Shown one piece after another: positions 44,488-54,001 of a stretch of 64,000 nt of DNA. Position numbers and translations under genes: made by a program. The notes under the pieces are model-generated. The model ran no database searches, was not told where the DNA came from, and worked only from the letters and a program-made list of their open reading frames with translations. The stretch is from Spirosoma agri (GTDB taxonomy: Bacteria; Bacteroidota; Bacteroidia; Cytophagales; Spirosomataceae), in contig NZ_JAAGNZ010000001.1 of assembly GCF_010747415.1 (NCBI RefSeq), positions 2,914,001 through 2,978,000 of the forward strand. Reading direction: 5' to 3'. Within the stretch, counting starts at the first letter, position 1. The number at the start of each line of letters is the position of its first letter.

Positions 44488-45873
44488 CTACAAAATATAT
44501 TGGCTCAAATCGCGGTTCTGGACCAGGCCGTTTAGTTTTTCGTTGACCAGCTCCTTCGTAACCACGACGTGCGCATTGGCACCGATTACGTCTGGAATAT
44601 CGAACATGAAGTCATTCATCAGATGGCTGAGTACGGTTTGCAACCGCCGGGCACCGATATTTTCAACTTCCGCATTCACTTCGAATGCAATGTGGGCCAG
44701 CTCGCGAAGGGCATCATCCTGAAACGTCAGCTCGACCTGTTCAGCGGCTAGCATAGCTACGTATTGCTTGGTCAGGGCGTTTTTGGGCTCCTTCAGAATG
44801 TGGTAGAAATCATCTTCCGACAAACTTTGCAACTCCACCCGAATTGGGAAACGGCCCTGCAATTCCGGAATTAGATCGCTGGGTTTGGTTACGTGAAACG
44901 CACCAGCCGCGATAAACAGGATGTGATCGGTATGGATAACACCATACTTGGTATTCACCGCACTACCTTCCACGATCGGCAGTAAATCGCGCTGAACGCC
45001 CTCGCGGCTAACATCCGGCCCACCACCACCGTTGCCGGAGCGGGACGAAGCAACTTTGTCGATCTCGTCGATGAAAATGATCCCGGCATCTTCGGCTTTT
45101 CGGATCGCTTCTTCCTTCACTTCGTCCATATCGATCAGCTTGGCGGCTTCTTCTTCCAGCAGAATCGTGCGGGCTTCGGCGATGGTCACTTTACGTTTTT
45201 TGCCGCGTTTAGGCATCATACCGCCGATCATTTCCTGAATGTTCATCATGGAAAGATCGTCGACAGCACCACCCATAACACCAATATTCGGAGTCTGGCT
45301 TTGCTGAACGTCGATATCAATTTTCCGGTCGTCCATTTCGCCGGAGCGGATTTTCTCGCGGAATCGTTCGCGGGTGCGCTCATTCAATTCGGCGTCAGCG
45401 TCTTTCCCGTCGGTCTCGGAACCCACCTGACCCAGGACTGGCTTCACGGGCGGAATCAAAATGTCCAGAATAGCGTCCTCTGCGAGTTGCTGCGCCTTTA
45501 CCTGAACCGCTTCTTTCTTGGCCGCACGCACCATATTGACCGACTGCTCGACCAGGTCGCGTACCATGCTTTCGACATCGCGACCGACGTAGCCGACTTC
45601 CGTAAACTTCGAGGCTTCGACCTTAATGAACGGTGCATCCGCAATCTTAGCGAGTCGTCGGGCAATTTCGGTCTTACCGACGCCCGTTGCCCCAATCATC
45701 AGAATATTGTTGGGCGTGATCTCGCGCTGCATGTCGGCGGTGCTGTTCATGCGACGCCAGCGATTACGCAGGGCAATGGCCACGTTGCGCTTGGCATCAT
45801 TCTGGCCGATAATGTACTGGTCTAACTCTGCAACAATTTGCCGAGGTGTAAGGTCTTTGAGTATTTCAGTCAT
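44488..45873 (-). CDS. hslU: ATP-dependent protease ATPase subunit HslU
   Basis: A 461-residue HslU, full length. The Walker A motif GATGVGKTEIARRLA lies near residue 57, the Walker B IIFIDEID in the second half, with the I-domain between (DDRKIDIDVQQSQTP, EMIGGMMPKRGKKRKVTIAE). The C-terminus ends VQNRDLSQYIL, of the type that docks on HslV. HslUV unfolds and degrades cytoplasmic proteins. In many bacteria hslV is the neighbour; here it is not in the window, so its partner must lie elsewhere or be missing. It begins with an ATG at 45873. Confidence 0.95.
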   Translation of the reverse strand: MTEILKDLTPRQIVAELDQYIIGQNDAKRNVAIALRNRWRRMNSTADMQREITPNNILMIGATGVGKTEIARRLAKIADAPFIKVEASKFTEVGYVGRDVESMVRDLVEQSVNMVRAAKKEAVQVKAQQLAEDAILDILIPPVKPVLGQVGSETDGKDADAELNERTRERFREKIRSGEMDDRKIDIDVQQSQTPNIGVMGGAVDDLSMMNIQEMIGGMMPKRGKKRKVTIAEARTILLEEEAAKLIDMDEVKEEAIRKAEDAGIIFIDEIDKVASSRSGNGGGGPDVSREGVQRDLLPIVEGSAVNTKYGVIHTDHILFIAAGAFHVTKPSDLIPELQGRFPIRVELQSLSEDDFYHILKEPKNALTKQYVAMLAAEQVELTFQDDALRELAHIAFEVNAEVENIGARRLQTVLSHLMNDFMFDIPDVIGANAHVVVTKELVNEKLNGLVQNRDLSQYIL

Positions 45874-45955
45874 CGAAAAAACGGAGTAGCTTCTGCAACC
45901 CCGTCAAAGAAACACAGGAAACGCGAAAATGTGCGAAAGACACGTGATTTTTTGG

Positions 45956-45990
45956 GAATCGTGCCGTTTGGGCCGTGAGCGGCACGATTC
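45956..45990. terminator. Hairpin between porQ and hslU
   Basis: GAATCGTGCCG and CGGCACGATTC form a perfect 11-bp stem. It lies about 75 bp after the porQ stop on the same strand. No T-run follows. Confidence 0.5.
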
Positions 45991-46064
45991 GGTTTCGCAC
46001 GCTGCCCGCCCCATAGCCATGAGCTTATCAAATTCGATCAAAAACGACTTGACTGGCGCTCGCG

Positions 46065-47138
46065 CTACTTGACGAACCGGTCCAGGTCGATACGCATGGA
46101 CAACTGACTGGTTCCGGCGGTAGGCACCGATGAAAAACGGGCGTAGGTGAGCTGGAAGCCCCGCGCCTGCACCGAAGCGCCGAATGAAATACCCGCGCCC
46201 CCGCTGCCCGTCGTCAGTTTGCCTTCCTGCCGTTTCTGATGATTGTAGCCAACCAGCAGATGCACGTACCGGCTGACGAGCAGTTCGGCCCCAACGCTCA
46301 AATGGCGGGCAATCTTTTCCGGTACGCTCGTCGTCTGCGGAATAAGGTTGCCATTCAGATCATACCGGACAGTCAGGTTGGGGTCGTTGTAGCTAATGTC
46401 GAACCGTTGGAGATGATGAGCCGTCACCGTTAACCGGATGGGGGCGTGTCTGGGTTTGACCGTCAACCCGGCCTGCAAATCGAAGGGCAGATCCGCATCG
46501 GCCGGACCATAATTTTTGAGTAAATACCCGACGTTTTTAGCGACCAGGCCAATGGTTAATTCCTGTTTGGGGTGCCGCCAGACCCCGCCCAGATCGGCCA
46601 GAATCCCGAAGGCTGAATACGTCTCGATGCTTGATCCAACGGCCTTAATCGTAGCGCCCAGCGTAAAATTGCCTTCCGTGCGGGCGTGGGTCAGGCTCAG
46701 GGCGTAGTCGTTGGCGGAGAAGGTGCCCAATGAGTTGCCCGCCGGGTCGGTGAGGTCAAACTGACCGTAGCTGAGGTATTGCAAACCCGCAGCCCAGCGG
46801 GAATGCCGGTCCGGTTCTTTTGACCCAAAAGGCAATCCGTATTGCAGGGTGTAATACTTAGCCGCGGCCAGATATGGCATCAGGCTGATCGCCAGTTGGT
46901 TGTCGTTGATGGAGTCGGCCAGGGCGGGGTTGTTGAGGTGATAGGCACCATCCGGTTGTGTCGCCGTTGCCACCTGCCCGCCCAGCGCGGCAACCCGGGC
47001 GTGTGTTGGCAGGTCCAGGAATGAAAAAACGCGCTGTCCACCGAGCGTCTGAGCCCCGGCCCAGCGGGAAAGAAAAAGTAAGACAATCAGTCCCAGGAAA
47101 CGGTTCCGCACAGATCGAACGACTAGTGATTTCGACAA
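46065..47138 (-). CDS. porQ: PorQ, component linked to type IX secretion
   Basis: A 357-residue outer-membrane protein of the PorQ family. After a signal peptide (LGLIVLLFLSRWAGAQ), it has the family pattern: LGGQRVFSFLDLPTHARVAA, NNPALADSINDN, YTLQYGLPFGSK and GGAGISFGASVQ, with a transmembrane barrel resembling PorV/PorP types. PorQ works with the type IX secretion machinery of Bacteroidota. The start is uncertain: an in-frame TTG at 47138 begins the listed frame, but a GTG at 47111 would give a neater signal peptide (MRNRFLGLIVLLFL). Confidence 0.88.
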   Translation of the reverse strand: MSKSLVVRSVRNRFLGLIVLLFLSRWAGAQTLGGQRVFSFLDLPTHARVAALGGQVATATQPDGAYHLNNPALADSINDNQLAISLMPYLAAAKYYTLQYGLPFGSKEPDRHSRWAAGLQYLSYGQFDLTDPAGNSLGTFSANDYALSLTHARTEGNFTLGATIKAVGSSIETYSAFGILADLGGVWRHPKQELTIGLVAKNVGYLLKNYGPADADLPFDLQAGLTVKPRHAPIRLTVTAHHLQRFDISYNDPNLTVRYDLNGNLIPQTTSVPEKIARHLSVGAELLVSRYVHLLVGYNHQKRQEGKLTTGSGGAGISFGASVQARGFQLTYARFSSVPTAGTSQLSMRIDLDRFVK

Positions 47139-47258
47139 ATGTCGGCGAAAAAGCCTGAAAGCTCAATAGCCTGATTCGAATCGGCCATAGGTAAAAACGA
47201 ATGCAGGTTTATTCCACGGACAAACGCAATCTAACCCGTAGGATTCGGGAAGAAAATT

Positions 47259-47266
47259 TAACTTTG
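47259..47266 (+). promoter_or_regulatory. -7 promoter box of the acyl-CoA carboxylase gene
   Basis: TAACTTTG fits TAnnTTTG. It lies inside an open frame that begins at 47201 and before the ATG at 47297, which supports the later start. Confidence 0.65.
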
Positions 47267-47296
47267 CCTGATTCGCTTTCGCTAAGACCAACCCTC

Positions 47297-48883
<1,587 letters not shown>

Positions 48884-48885
48884 TC

Positions 48886-48998
48886 TGGGTAGTGCGAACG
48901 GTCGGCCGTTGCCGTGGGAATCCGCATTCGTCTTGATTTAGATTCAGGGACTTGGGTAGTGCGGGTGGTCGGCCGTTGCTGTGGGAACCCGCACTACC
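48886..48998. repeat. Two direct copies of a REP-like palindrome after the carboxylase gene
   Basis: A unit starting TGGGTAGTGCG, followed by a shared GGTCGGCCGTTGC-TGGGAA core, occurs at 48886-48931 and 48953-48998. The second is a hairpin with a perfect 11-bp stem GTAGTGCGGGT/ACCCGCACTAC, while the first copy is degenerate. No T-run follows. Confidence 0.8.
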
Positions 48999-49095
48999 TA
49001 AATTCAGGGCCAGTCAATGAAGCCGCAGGCACAAATGCACTTAACGAAACTTTTTGCATCTTTGTGTAAGAACCTTCACCAAGTTGCAAACACGT

Positions 49096-49212
49096 ATGGC
49101 CAATCAATCCACCAAAGACCCCGGTAGCTTACTGAAAACCGTGCTGATCGGTCTGTTGATTATTTTTAGCCTAGCGCTGGTCGTTGGCACACTGTCCGTC
49201 GTTTTCCCGTAA
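49096..49212 (+). CDS. Small membrane protein, 38 residues
   Basis: A short frame from ATG 49096 to TAA 49212 encodes a polar N-terminus and one hydrophobic helix (VLIGLLIIFSLALVVGTLSV). It ends 3 bp before the stop of the converging aminotransferase gene. A promoter-like CATCTTTG is about 35 bp upstream. Its size precludes family recognition, but the single helix, ATG and upstream signal make it a plausible real gene. Confidence 0.55.
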   Translation: MANQSTKDPGSLLKTVLIGLLIIFSLALVVGTLSVVFP

Positions 49213-49215
49213 GCG

Positions 49216-50403
49216 TCAGCTATCCAGTACCGATAAAAGTACCGCACACGCTTCCCGAATTTGCTCGTCCGTGATGATCAGCGGTGGGGCAATGCGCATC
49301 GAGTTGTTACAAAACAGGAACCAGTCGGTGATGACGCCCTTGTCAATGGCCCGGTCAATAACGGGTTTCAACACATCAAACGACGCAAATTCAACGGCCA
49401 GCATCAATCCTTTGCCCCGTACTTCCCGAATGGCGGGATGCTTTAGCAACTGCCGGAACAACTGGCCTTTCGCTTCGGCGGCTTCGTGAAGTTTCTCCTC
49501 TTTAATCACCGTTAGGGTTGCCAGCGAGGCTGCGCACGACACCGGATGACCGCCAAACGTGGTGATATGGCCCAGAATCGGGTTGTTTTTGAGTACGCTC
49601 ATCACCGCTTCTGAGCTGATAAACGCACCGATCGGCATCCCGCCCCCCATGCCTTTCGCACACAGCAGGATATCGGGTACAGCCCCGACGGCTTCGAAGG
49701 CCCAGAATGTGCCCGTCCGTCCGAAACCGGTCTGAATTTCGTCAAACACCAGTAACGCGCCAACATCCGTGCATCGTTGGCGAACCGCCTGTAAGTAAGC
49801 GGCATCGTGAACCCGAATCCCCGCTTCGCCCCCGATCACTTCCATGATGACAGCTGCCGTTCGTGTGGTAATTTTCTCGATGTCAGCCCAATGGCCGGGG
49901 TGTATATGCCGTATATCGGGCAGAAGGGGTCGGTAATTACGCTTAAAATTTTCGTCACCCGACAGCGACAGCGCGCCCTGCGTTGAACCGTGGTACGCGT
50001 TAAAACAGCTTATGATCTCGGTCCGGCCCGTAAAGCGTTTGGCTACTTTCATCGCTCCCTCAACGGCCTCCGTCCCCGAATTGGTGAAGTAAACCGAATC
50101 CAGACCGGTGGGCAACGTTTCCGACAGAGCATGGGCCAGCAACGTTTGCGGGGTTTGTACGTACTCCCCGTAGACCATCAGGTGGAGGTATTTATCCAGC
50201 TGGTTCTGAATCGCTTCCAATACGCGCGGATGCCGGTGGCCGACGTTACTGACGCCAATACCCGAAATCAGGTCCATGTACGGTTTGCCCGCCGTTGAAT
50301 AAATAAATACACCTTCTGAACGCTCGATTTCCAACCCTAACGGGAAATCGGAGGTCTGTGCTATGTGCTGAAAAAATAACTGTCGGTGTGTCACCGTTTG
50401 CAT
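49216..50403 (-). CDS. Class III PLP-dependent aminotransferase
   Basis: A 395-residue fold-type I aminotransferase of the acetylornithine/aspartate aminotransferase group. SGIGVSNVGHRHPRVLEAIQ, VYFTNSGTEAVEGAMKVAKR, FNAYHGSTQGALSLSG, LLVFDEIQTGFGRTG and LCAKGMGGGMPIGAFI carry the cofactor residues, with the PLP lysine in AKGMGGG. The amino donor and product are not identifiable without neighbours. The start at 50403 gives the family-like MQTVTHRQLFFQHIAQTSD; an ATG 9 codons upstream (50430) is possible. It diverges from the next gene with only 43 bp between starts. Confidence 0.9.
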   Translation of the reverse strand: MQTVTHRQLFFQHIAQTSDFPLGLEIERSEGVFIYSTAGKPYMDLISGIGVSNVGHRHPRVLEAIQNQLDKYLHLMVYGEYVQTPQTLLAHALSETLPTGLDSVYFTNSGTEAVEGAMKVAKRFTGRTEIISCFNAYHGSTQGALSLSGDENFKRNYRPLLPDIRHIHPGHWADIEKITTRTAAVIMEVIGGEAGIRVHDAAYLQAVRQRCTDVGALLVFDEIQTGFGRTGTFWAFEAVGAVPDILLCAKGMGGGMPIGAFISSEAVMSVLKNNPILGHITTFGGHPVSCAASLATLTVIKEEKLHEAAEAKGQLFRQLLKHPAIREVRGKGLMLAVEFASFDVLKPVIDRAIDKGVITDWFLFCNNSMRIAPPLIITDEQIREACAVLLSVLDS

Positions 50404-50446
50404 ACTACTATAAACGTTAAGCCTCTTCATCCTAACACCCCGGATC

Positions 50447-51637
50447 ATGAAAACAGTTCTTCTCCTGCTGACACTTTTCCCGGCGATCTGTTGGGCACAA
50501 CGGGTCAAAATTACGGCTGAAGACATGGCCCGTAAACAATCGTTTCTGCTGCTGCGCGACGGTTCGGTGGTTCGCGGGCAGCTCATTCGCCAGGATAGTC
50601 TGCTGATCACCGTCCGGAAAGCTGGTGGTGACCTGACCTTTATTGAATCGGATCAGTTGATTGGTGTTATGCCTATTCGACCCCGCCCGGTCAACCAAAC
50701 CCCGACAACGGCGCTGTATTCGGTCTTTGTGTTTAAAGACAGCTCACGGATAGAAGGCCGCTTTGTTCGGAAAGATAGCACGATGATTACGGTGCGAAAG
50801 CGGAATGGGCAACTCACGTATTTTGAGCCGGAACTGCTCGATCACGTCGATTCGGTACGGATCGGGACCCGGCTGCCTATCGATTCGGCGCGGCTGTTCA
50901 AAAATCGGTTCTCTCCCTGGCTGCTGGTTGGCCAAACGGCCTACAATCCCGAAAAAGGGCGCTTTTATTACCGGAACACCTGGCTCTTGGTGAACGAGTT
51001 TCAGTACGGGATTACCCGTTTCTGGAGCGTTGGTGCCAGTTTTGTAGCACCACTCCCGTGGTTGGGTTATTCCGGAATCGAATCGATCCGCAATCCTGTG
51101 TTGAACCGAATGCGGTTGACATCGAAGCTAAGTGCGCCAATCGGTCAGGCGTTGCGGGCGGGACTTAACGTAACTTACCAGCCGTCTACGAACCGCGACT
51201 TTTATCGTCCGGGTGTGTGGACGTTTCAGGCATTGGCTTCCATCGGGAACAGCCAGCGGAATGTTACCATCGGCTACGGACTTGTAAACCGGGGAAGCCA
51301 GCGGGTATATGAGTACTGGTCGTCGGCGTATCCTACCCCCTTTACCGATCAGCGCGTGCCCGATCAGTCGTTTATGACCGTGGGTGTTGTCCAAAAAGTA
51401 TTACCGGGTCTGACGTTGCTGAGCGACAACCGGATTAACCTGGGGAAAAACTATTACGGCTATGACGACAACGGCGAACGCGCCACGGTATCGTTTGCTT
51501 TTCGGCTCGATCGTCGTCGTCACGCCTTCGATCTTGGCGTTTACGGGTTTCTCTATCGAAACAATTATTACTGGGACGGCAAAATGGTCCGGTTCTACCC
51601 ATACATCGGCTACAACCTGATCTTTGGTAGTAAATAG
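50447..51637 (+). CDS. Unknown secreted, probably outer-membrane protein
   Basis: A 396-residue protein with a signal peptide (MKTVLLLLTLFPAICWAQ). Residues about 30-75 and 90-135 are two copies of a beta-rich repeat: DGSVVRGQLIRQDSLLITVR and DSSRIEGRFVRKDSTMITVR. From about 150 on, alternating aromatic strands (LVNEFQYGITRFWSVGASFV, VRFYPYIGYNLIFG) suggest a beta barrel. No family was named. The two repeats may be a periplasmic or surface domain linked to a barrel. It diverges from the aminotransferase gene, and its end is marked by the twin hairpin region. Confidence 0.75.
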   Translation: MKTVLLLLTLFPAICWAQRVKITAEDMARKQSFLLLRDGSVVRGQLIRQDSLLITVRKAGGDLTFIESDQLIGVMPIRPRPVNQTPTTALYSVFVFKDSSRIEGRFVRKDSTMITVRKRNGQLTYFEPELLDHVDSVRIGTRLPIDSARLFKNRFSPWLLVGQTAYNPEKGRFYYRNTWLLVNEFQYGITRFWSVGASFVAPLPWLGYSGIESIRNPVLNRMRLTSKLSAPIGQALRAGLNVTYQPSTNRDFYRPGVWTFQALASIGNSQRNVTIGYGLVNRGSQRVYEYWSSAYPTPFTDQRVPDQSFMTVGVVQKVLPGLTLLSDNRINLGKNYYGYDDNGERATVSFAFRLDRRRHAFDLGVYGFLYRNNYYWDGKMVRFYPYIGYNLIFGSK

Positions 51638-51779
51638 AGGCTTCACGGTGCTTGATACGCCGTATCTCCAAGATACGGCGTATCAAGCACCGTGAAGCCT
51701 CAGTAAATAGGGTGTTATGATAAATGGGTAGATGGTCTACTACGATTCAGACCATCTACCCATTTATCATAACACCCTA
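51637..51779. repeat. Twin perfect 31-bp hairpins
   Basis: Two consecutive hairpins. The first has arms 51637-51667 and 51671-51701, a 31-bp perfect stem with a 3-base loop (CCA). The second has arms 51708-51738 and 51749-51779, a 31-bp perfect stem with a 10-base loop. Their sequences differ (first starts GAGGCTTCACGG, second TAGGGTGTTATG). They lie between convergent genes and may serve as a bidirectional terminator or a repeat element. Confidence 0.9.
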
Positions 51780-51790
51780 CTAATCAACAA

Positions 51791-52987
51791 TCACTTTTCA
51801 AAAAAGCAGACCGTTCCGCCAACCCAGTCGAAGTCTTTATTGAACCGAACGCCGATCATTTCACCCCGGCTCAGACGGCTCAAATTCGTGAGCAGCGTTG
51901 GTTTTGCATCGCCTTTTGGCCAGATAAACAACATCCGGATTTCGGCCTTGATGAGCCCGTCGGGTGCCTGAACAACTGGTTCGTACTTGACTTTCCGCTG
52001 GATCAGATAACCGGTTCGTTGATCCGCAGGAATCGCGTCGAGATCAGCCGCTGTAATGTGCAGTTTAACGCCACTGCCCGCAAAGGAGAACAGGGGTTTC
52101 AGCACGTAGTTCTCCAGATCCGCCGGATACTCAGTCAGGTCAGACAGGAAATAACTGGCTGGTACATAGGGACTTTTTATGAAAGGTAATGTGTATTTAC
52201 TGATCCGGAAAAACCAGTTCGGGTGCCCAACCCATTCCACATCGACATCATCGGTGAGGTGAAAGTCGGTCTGAAGATCAGGAAAGTTCTGTAAATCATC
52301 GAAAATCAGGCGGTTATAAATTCGCTTGATCCGGATTAATTGGCCATCTTTTTCGTAAAACAACTGCCGACCCTCTTTTTTTATCTTCGTCAGGCAAACG
52401 GGCGCAACGCCGAGATACCGTTCGGTTACAGCAAAATCGACGCGTGTTTTCTGCTTTTCCGGGTAAATTTCCAGCAGGATAACCTCGTCCGGATGGCAGT
52501 CGCCGACGATCATCTGCCGGAGCCGATCCAGATACTCGTCATTCGTGGAGACGGTAAATAGATGAGACAGCTGATCCGGTATCGGGAATGCGGCCCGGAA
52601 TTGGTCGGCCAGGTAGGGCTGAAACGCGTATAAAGACGGGAATCCCTGTAATTCGATGAGTTGTGGGGTTAGCTCCATGTTTTCATCGGTGCAGACCGCA
52701 AAATCGACCGCGAGAAATTGCGTGTGGTCATCCTCATTGGGTACTCGCTGACCCTCCGGAATGGCCTGTTCCGTCAGGGTTTTAAAGTCGTCGCGCGTGA
52801 TGACATCCACGATCGCATCGCACGCGGACAGCAATTTATCGGTTAAGATTTTTGGAACAAAAACGGGCGTCTCGGCCACGCGGAAATCCAGTTGACCGGG
52901 CAGGTCCGTATCGATTTTGTCCAAAAAAGCCCGGTAACGTTCCGGGCTGAAGGCTTGATTGTAGGCTTGGCGAACTGACTGAATCAT
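51791..52987 (-). CDS. Probable circularly permuted ATP-grasp ligase
   Basis: A 398-residue protein. I infer a permuted ATP-grasp fold like that of glutathionylspermidine synthase: residues 107-124 hold an acidic metal-binding segment (LTPQLIELQGFPSLYAF), and about residues 285-300 hold an ATP-binding loop (NYVLKPLFSFAGSGVKL). Such ligases join a carboxylate to an amine with ATP. The gene is the last of a minus-strand set with a class I glutamine amidotransferase and a YbdK-type carboxylate-amine ligase (spacings 133 and 44 bp), which supports a joint pathway. No signal peptide. The substrate is unknown. An ATP-dependent enzyme of another fold is possible. Confidence 0.7.
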   Translation of the reverse strand: MIQSVRQAYNQAFSPERYRAFLDKIDTDLPGQLDFRVAETPVFVPKILTDKLLSACDAIVDVITRDDFKTLTEQAIPEGQRVPNEDDHTQFLAVDFAVCTDENMELTPQLIELQGFPSLYAFQPYLADQFRAAFPIPDQLSHLFTVSTNDEYLDRLRQMIVGDCHPDEVILLEIYPEKQKTRVDFAVTERYLGVAPVCLTKIKKEGRQLFYEKDGQLIRIKRIYNRLIFDDLQNFPDLQTDFHLTDDVDVEWVGHPNWFFRISKYTLPFIKSPYVPASYFLSDLTEYPADLENYVLKPLFSFAGSGVKLHITAADLDAIPADQRTGYLIQRKVKYEPVVQAPDGLIKAEIRMLFIWPKGDAKPTLLTNLSRLSRGEMIGVRFNKDFDWVGGTVCFFEK

Positions 52988-53039
52988 AGTTCTTTTTAAA
53001 CAGAATGACAGATTTTACCTGGACCTGAACGAGTCATTT

Positions 53040-53116
53040 TCTGACAGGATCTTCCGTATTTACGTTGAGAAAAGTGCCGCCATGTAGCGACTCGCAAGCC
53101 AGAAAATCCTGTCAGA
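53040..53116. repeat. Inverted repeat between ATP-grasp and amidotransferase genes
   Basis: TCTGACAGGAT at 53040-53050 is complementary to ATCCTGTCAGA at 53106-53116, 55 bases apart. It could be a REP-like element. Confidence 0.6.
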
Positions 53117-53120
53117 CCCC

Positions 53121-53957
53121 TTAATTCAGTTCGACAAATTGATCGGAGAGCGACAGGGCCGCAATGGCCTGACGCAGAAAACCGGGGAGAATAACGGACT
53201 CCGTTAGCGCAATTTTGTCCGGGTCCTGCAAATAGGCGACCATTTCGTCGTATTTCTCCTGTCCGAAGTTGGTTACGATCTGATTCCGTTTCTCATCGGT
53301 CAGGAAGTAGCGCAACATACCCTCGTTGTCCGCTTCGGGATGAAACTGAGTACCCACAATTTCGGGTGAAAAACGAATGGCCATAACGGCGCGGTCGAGC
53401 GGCACGTGGGGCCGGATTTTCTCCAGGCACAGAATCGACGCACCCATCTCGTTCATGCGATCCAGGTTGGGTTCGGTGATCTGATAATCTCGCGAATCAA
53501 CCGCGTAGAACGGTTCGGGTAACCCCTGGAAAACGGCATCTGCACAGCCATCGTCCGTCTGGTGAATGGGGAAAATGCCGAATGACGTTGATTTGCGTTT
53601 GCTGAGAAAGCCTAATTCCAGATGCCGGACGGTTAGCTGGAATGAATGACAGATCAGGAACACGAACTTCTTGCGATCGTTTTTCCGGTTCCAGGCAAAT
53701 AGCTGGTCGATCAGGTTGAAATACGGTTTTTCCCACGCTTCCTCAGAGGCCAGCGGGCTGCCCGGTCCCCCGGACGAAATATAAATATCGTAATCCAGAC
53801 CGGGAATTTCAGTACCCGCCCGAACGTTAAACACATCGAAAGCCAGTTCGGCCTGGTCGTTGCCCTGGACGCTTCGGATAAGATGCAGAATACAACGCAT
53901 GCCTTCGTTGGCGTGGTTGTTATTCATGTCCAGTACGGCGATTTTTGTTAAGCTCAT
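53121..53957 (-). CDS. Type 1 glutamine amidotransferase
   Basis: A 278-residue class I glutamine amidotransferase. The GATase triad is intact: nucleophile Cys103 in LICHSFQL, and His206 and Glu208 in GTQFHPEAD, with SSGGPGSP as the usual oxyanion region. It releases ammonia from glutamine for transfer to a partner enzyme; here the partner is probably the GCS2-type ligase or the ATP-grasp enzyme of this operon. The C-terminal 60 residues (from about 218) form an extra helical segment. It lies 44 bp downstream of the carboxylate-amine ligase gene. No signal peptide, so cytoplasmic. Confidence 0.85.
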   Translation of the reverse strand: MSLTKIAVLDMNNNHANEGMRCILHLIRSVQGNDQAELAFDVFNVRAGTEIPGLDYDIYISSGGPGSPLASEEAWEKPYFNLIDQLFAWNRKNDRKKFVFLICHSFQLTVRHLELGFLSKRKSTSFGIFPIHQTDDGCADAVFQGLPEPFYAVDSRDYQITEPNLDRMNEMGASILCLEKIRPHVPLDRAVMAIRFSPEIVGTQFHPEADNEGMLRYFLTDEKRNQIVTNFGQEKYDEMVAYLQDPDKIALTESVILPGFLRQAIAALSLSDQFVELN

Positions 53958-54001
53958 AGTGATAGGTTGCGATAGGTTGACGCAGACCGTTCAGGAAAAA
54001 A

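Noticed and set aside
48886-48998. Direct repeats considered as insertion-sequence ends or attachment sites
   Set aside because: The two copies are in the same orientation only about 20 bp apart and enclose no gene.
51637-51779. Twin hairpins considered as a CRISPR array
   Set aside because: The two hairpins have different sequences and no regular repeat-spacer spacing.
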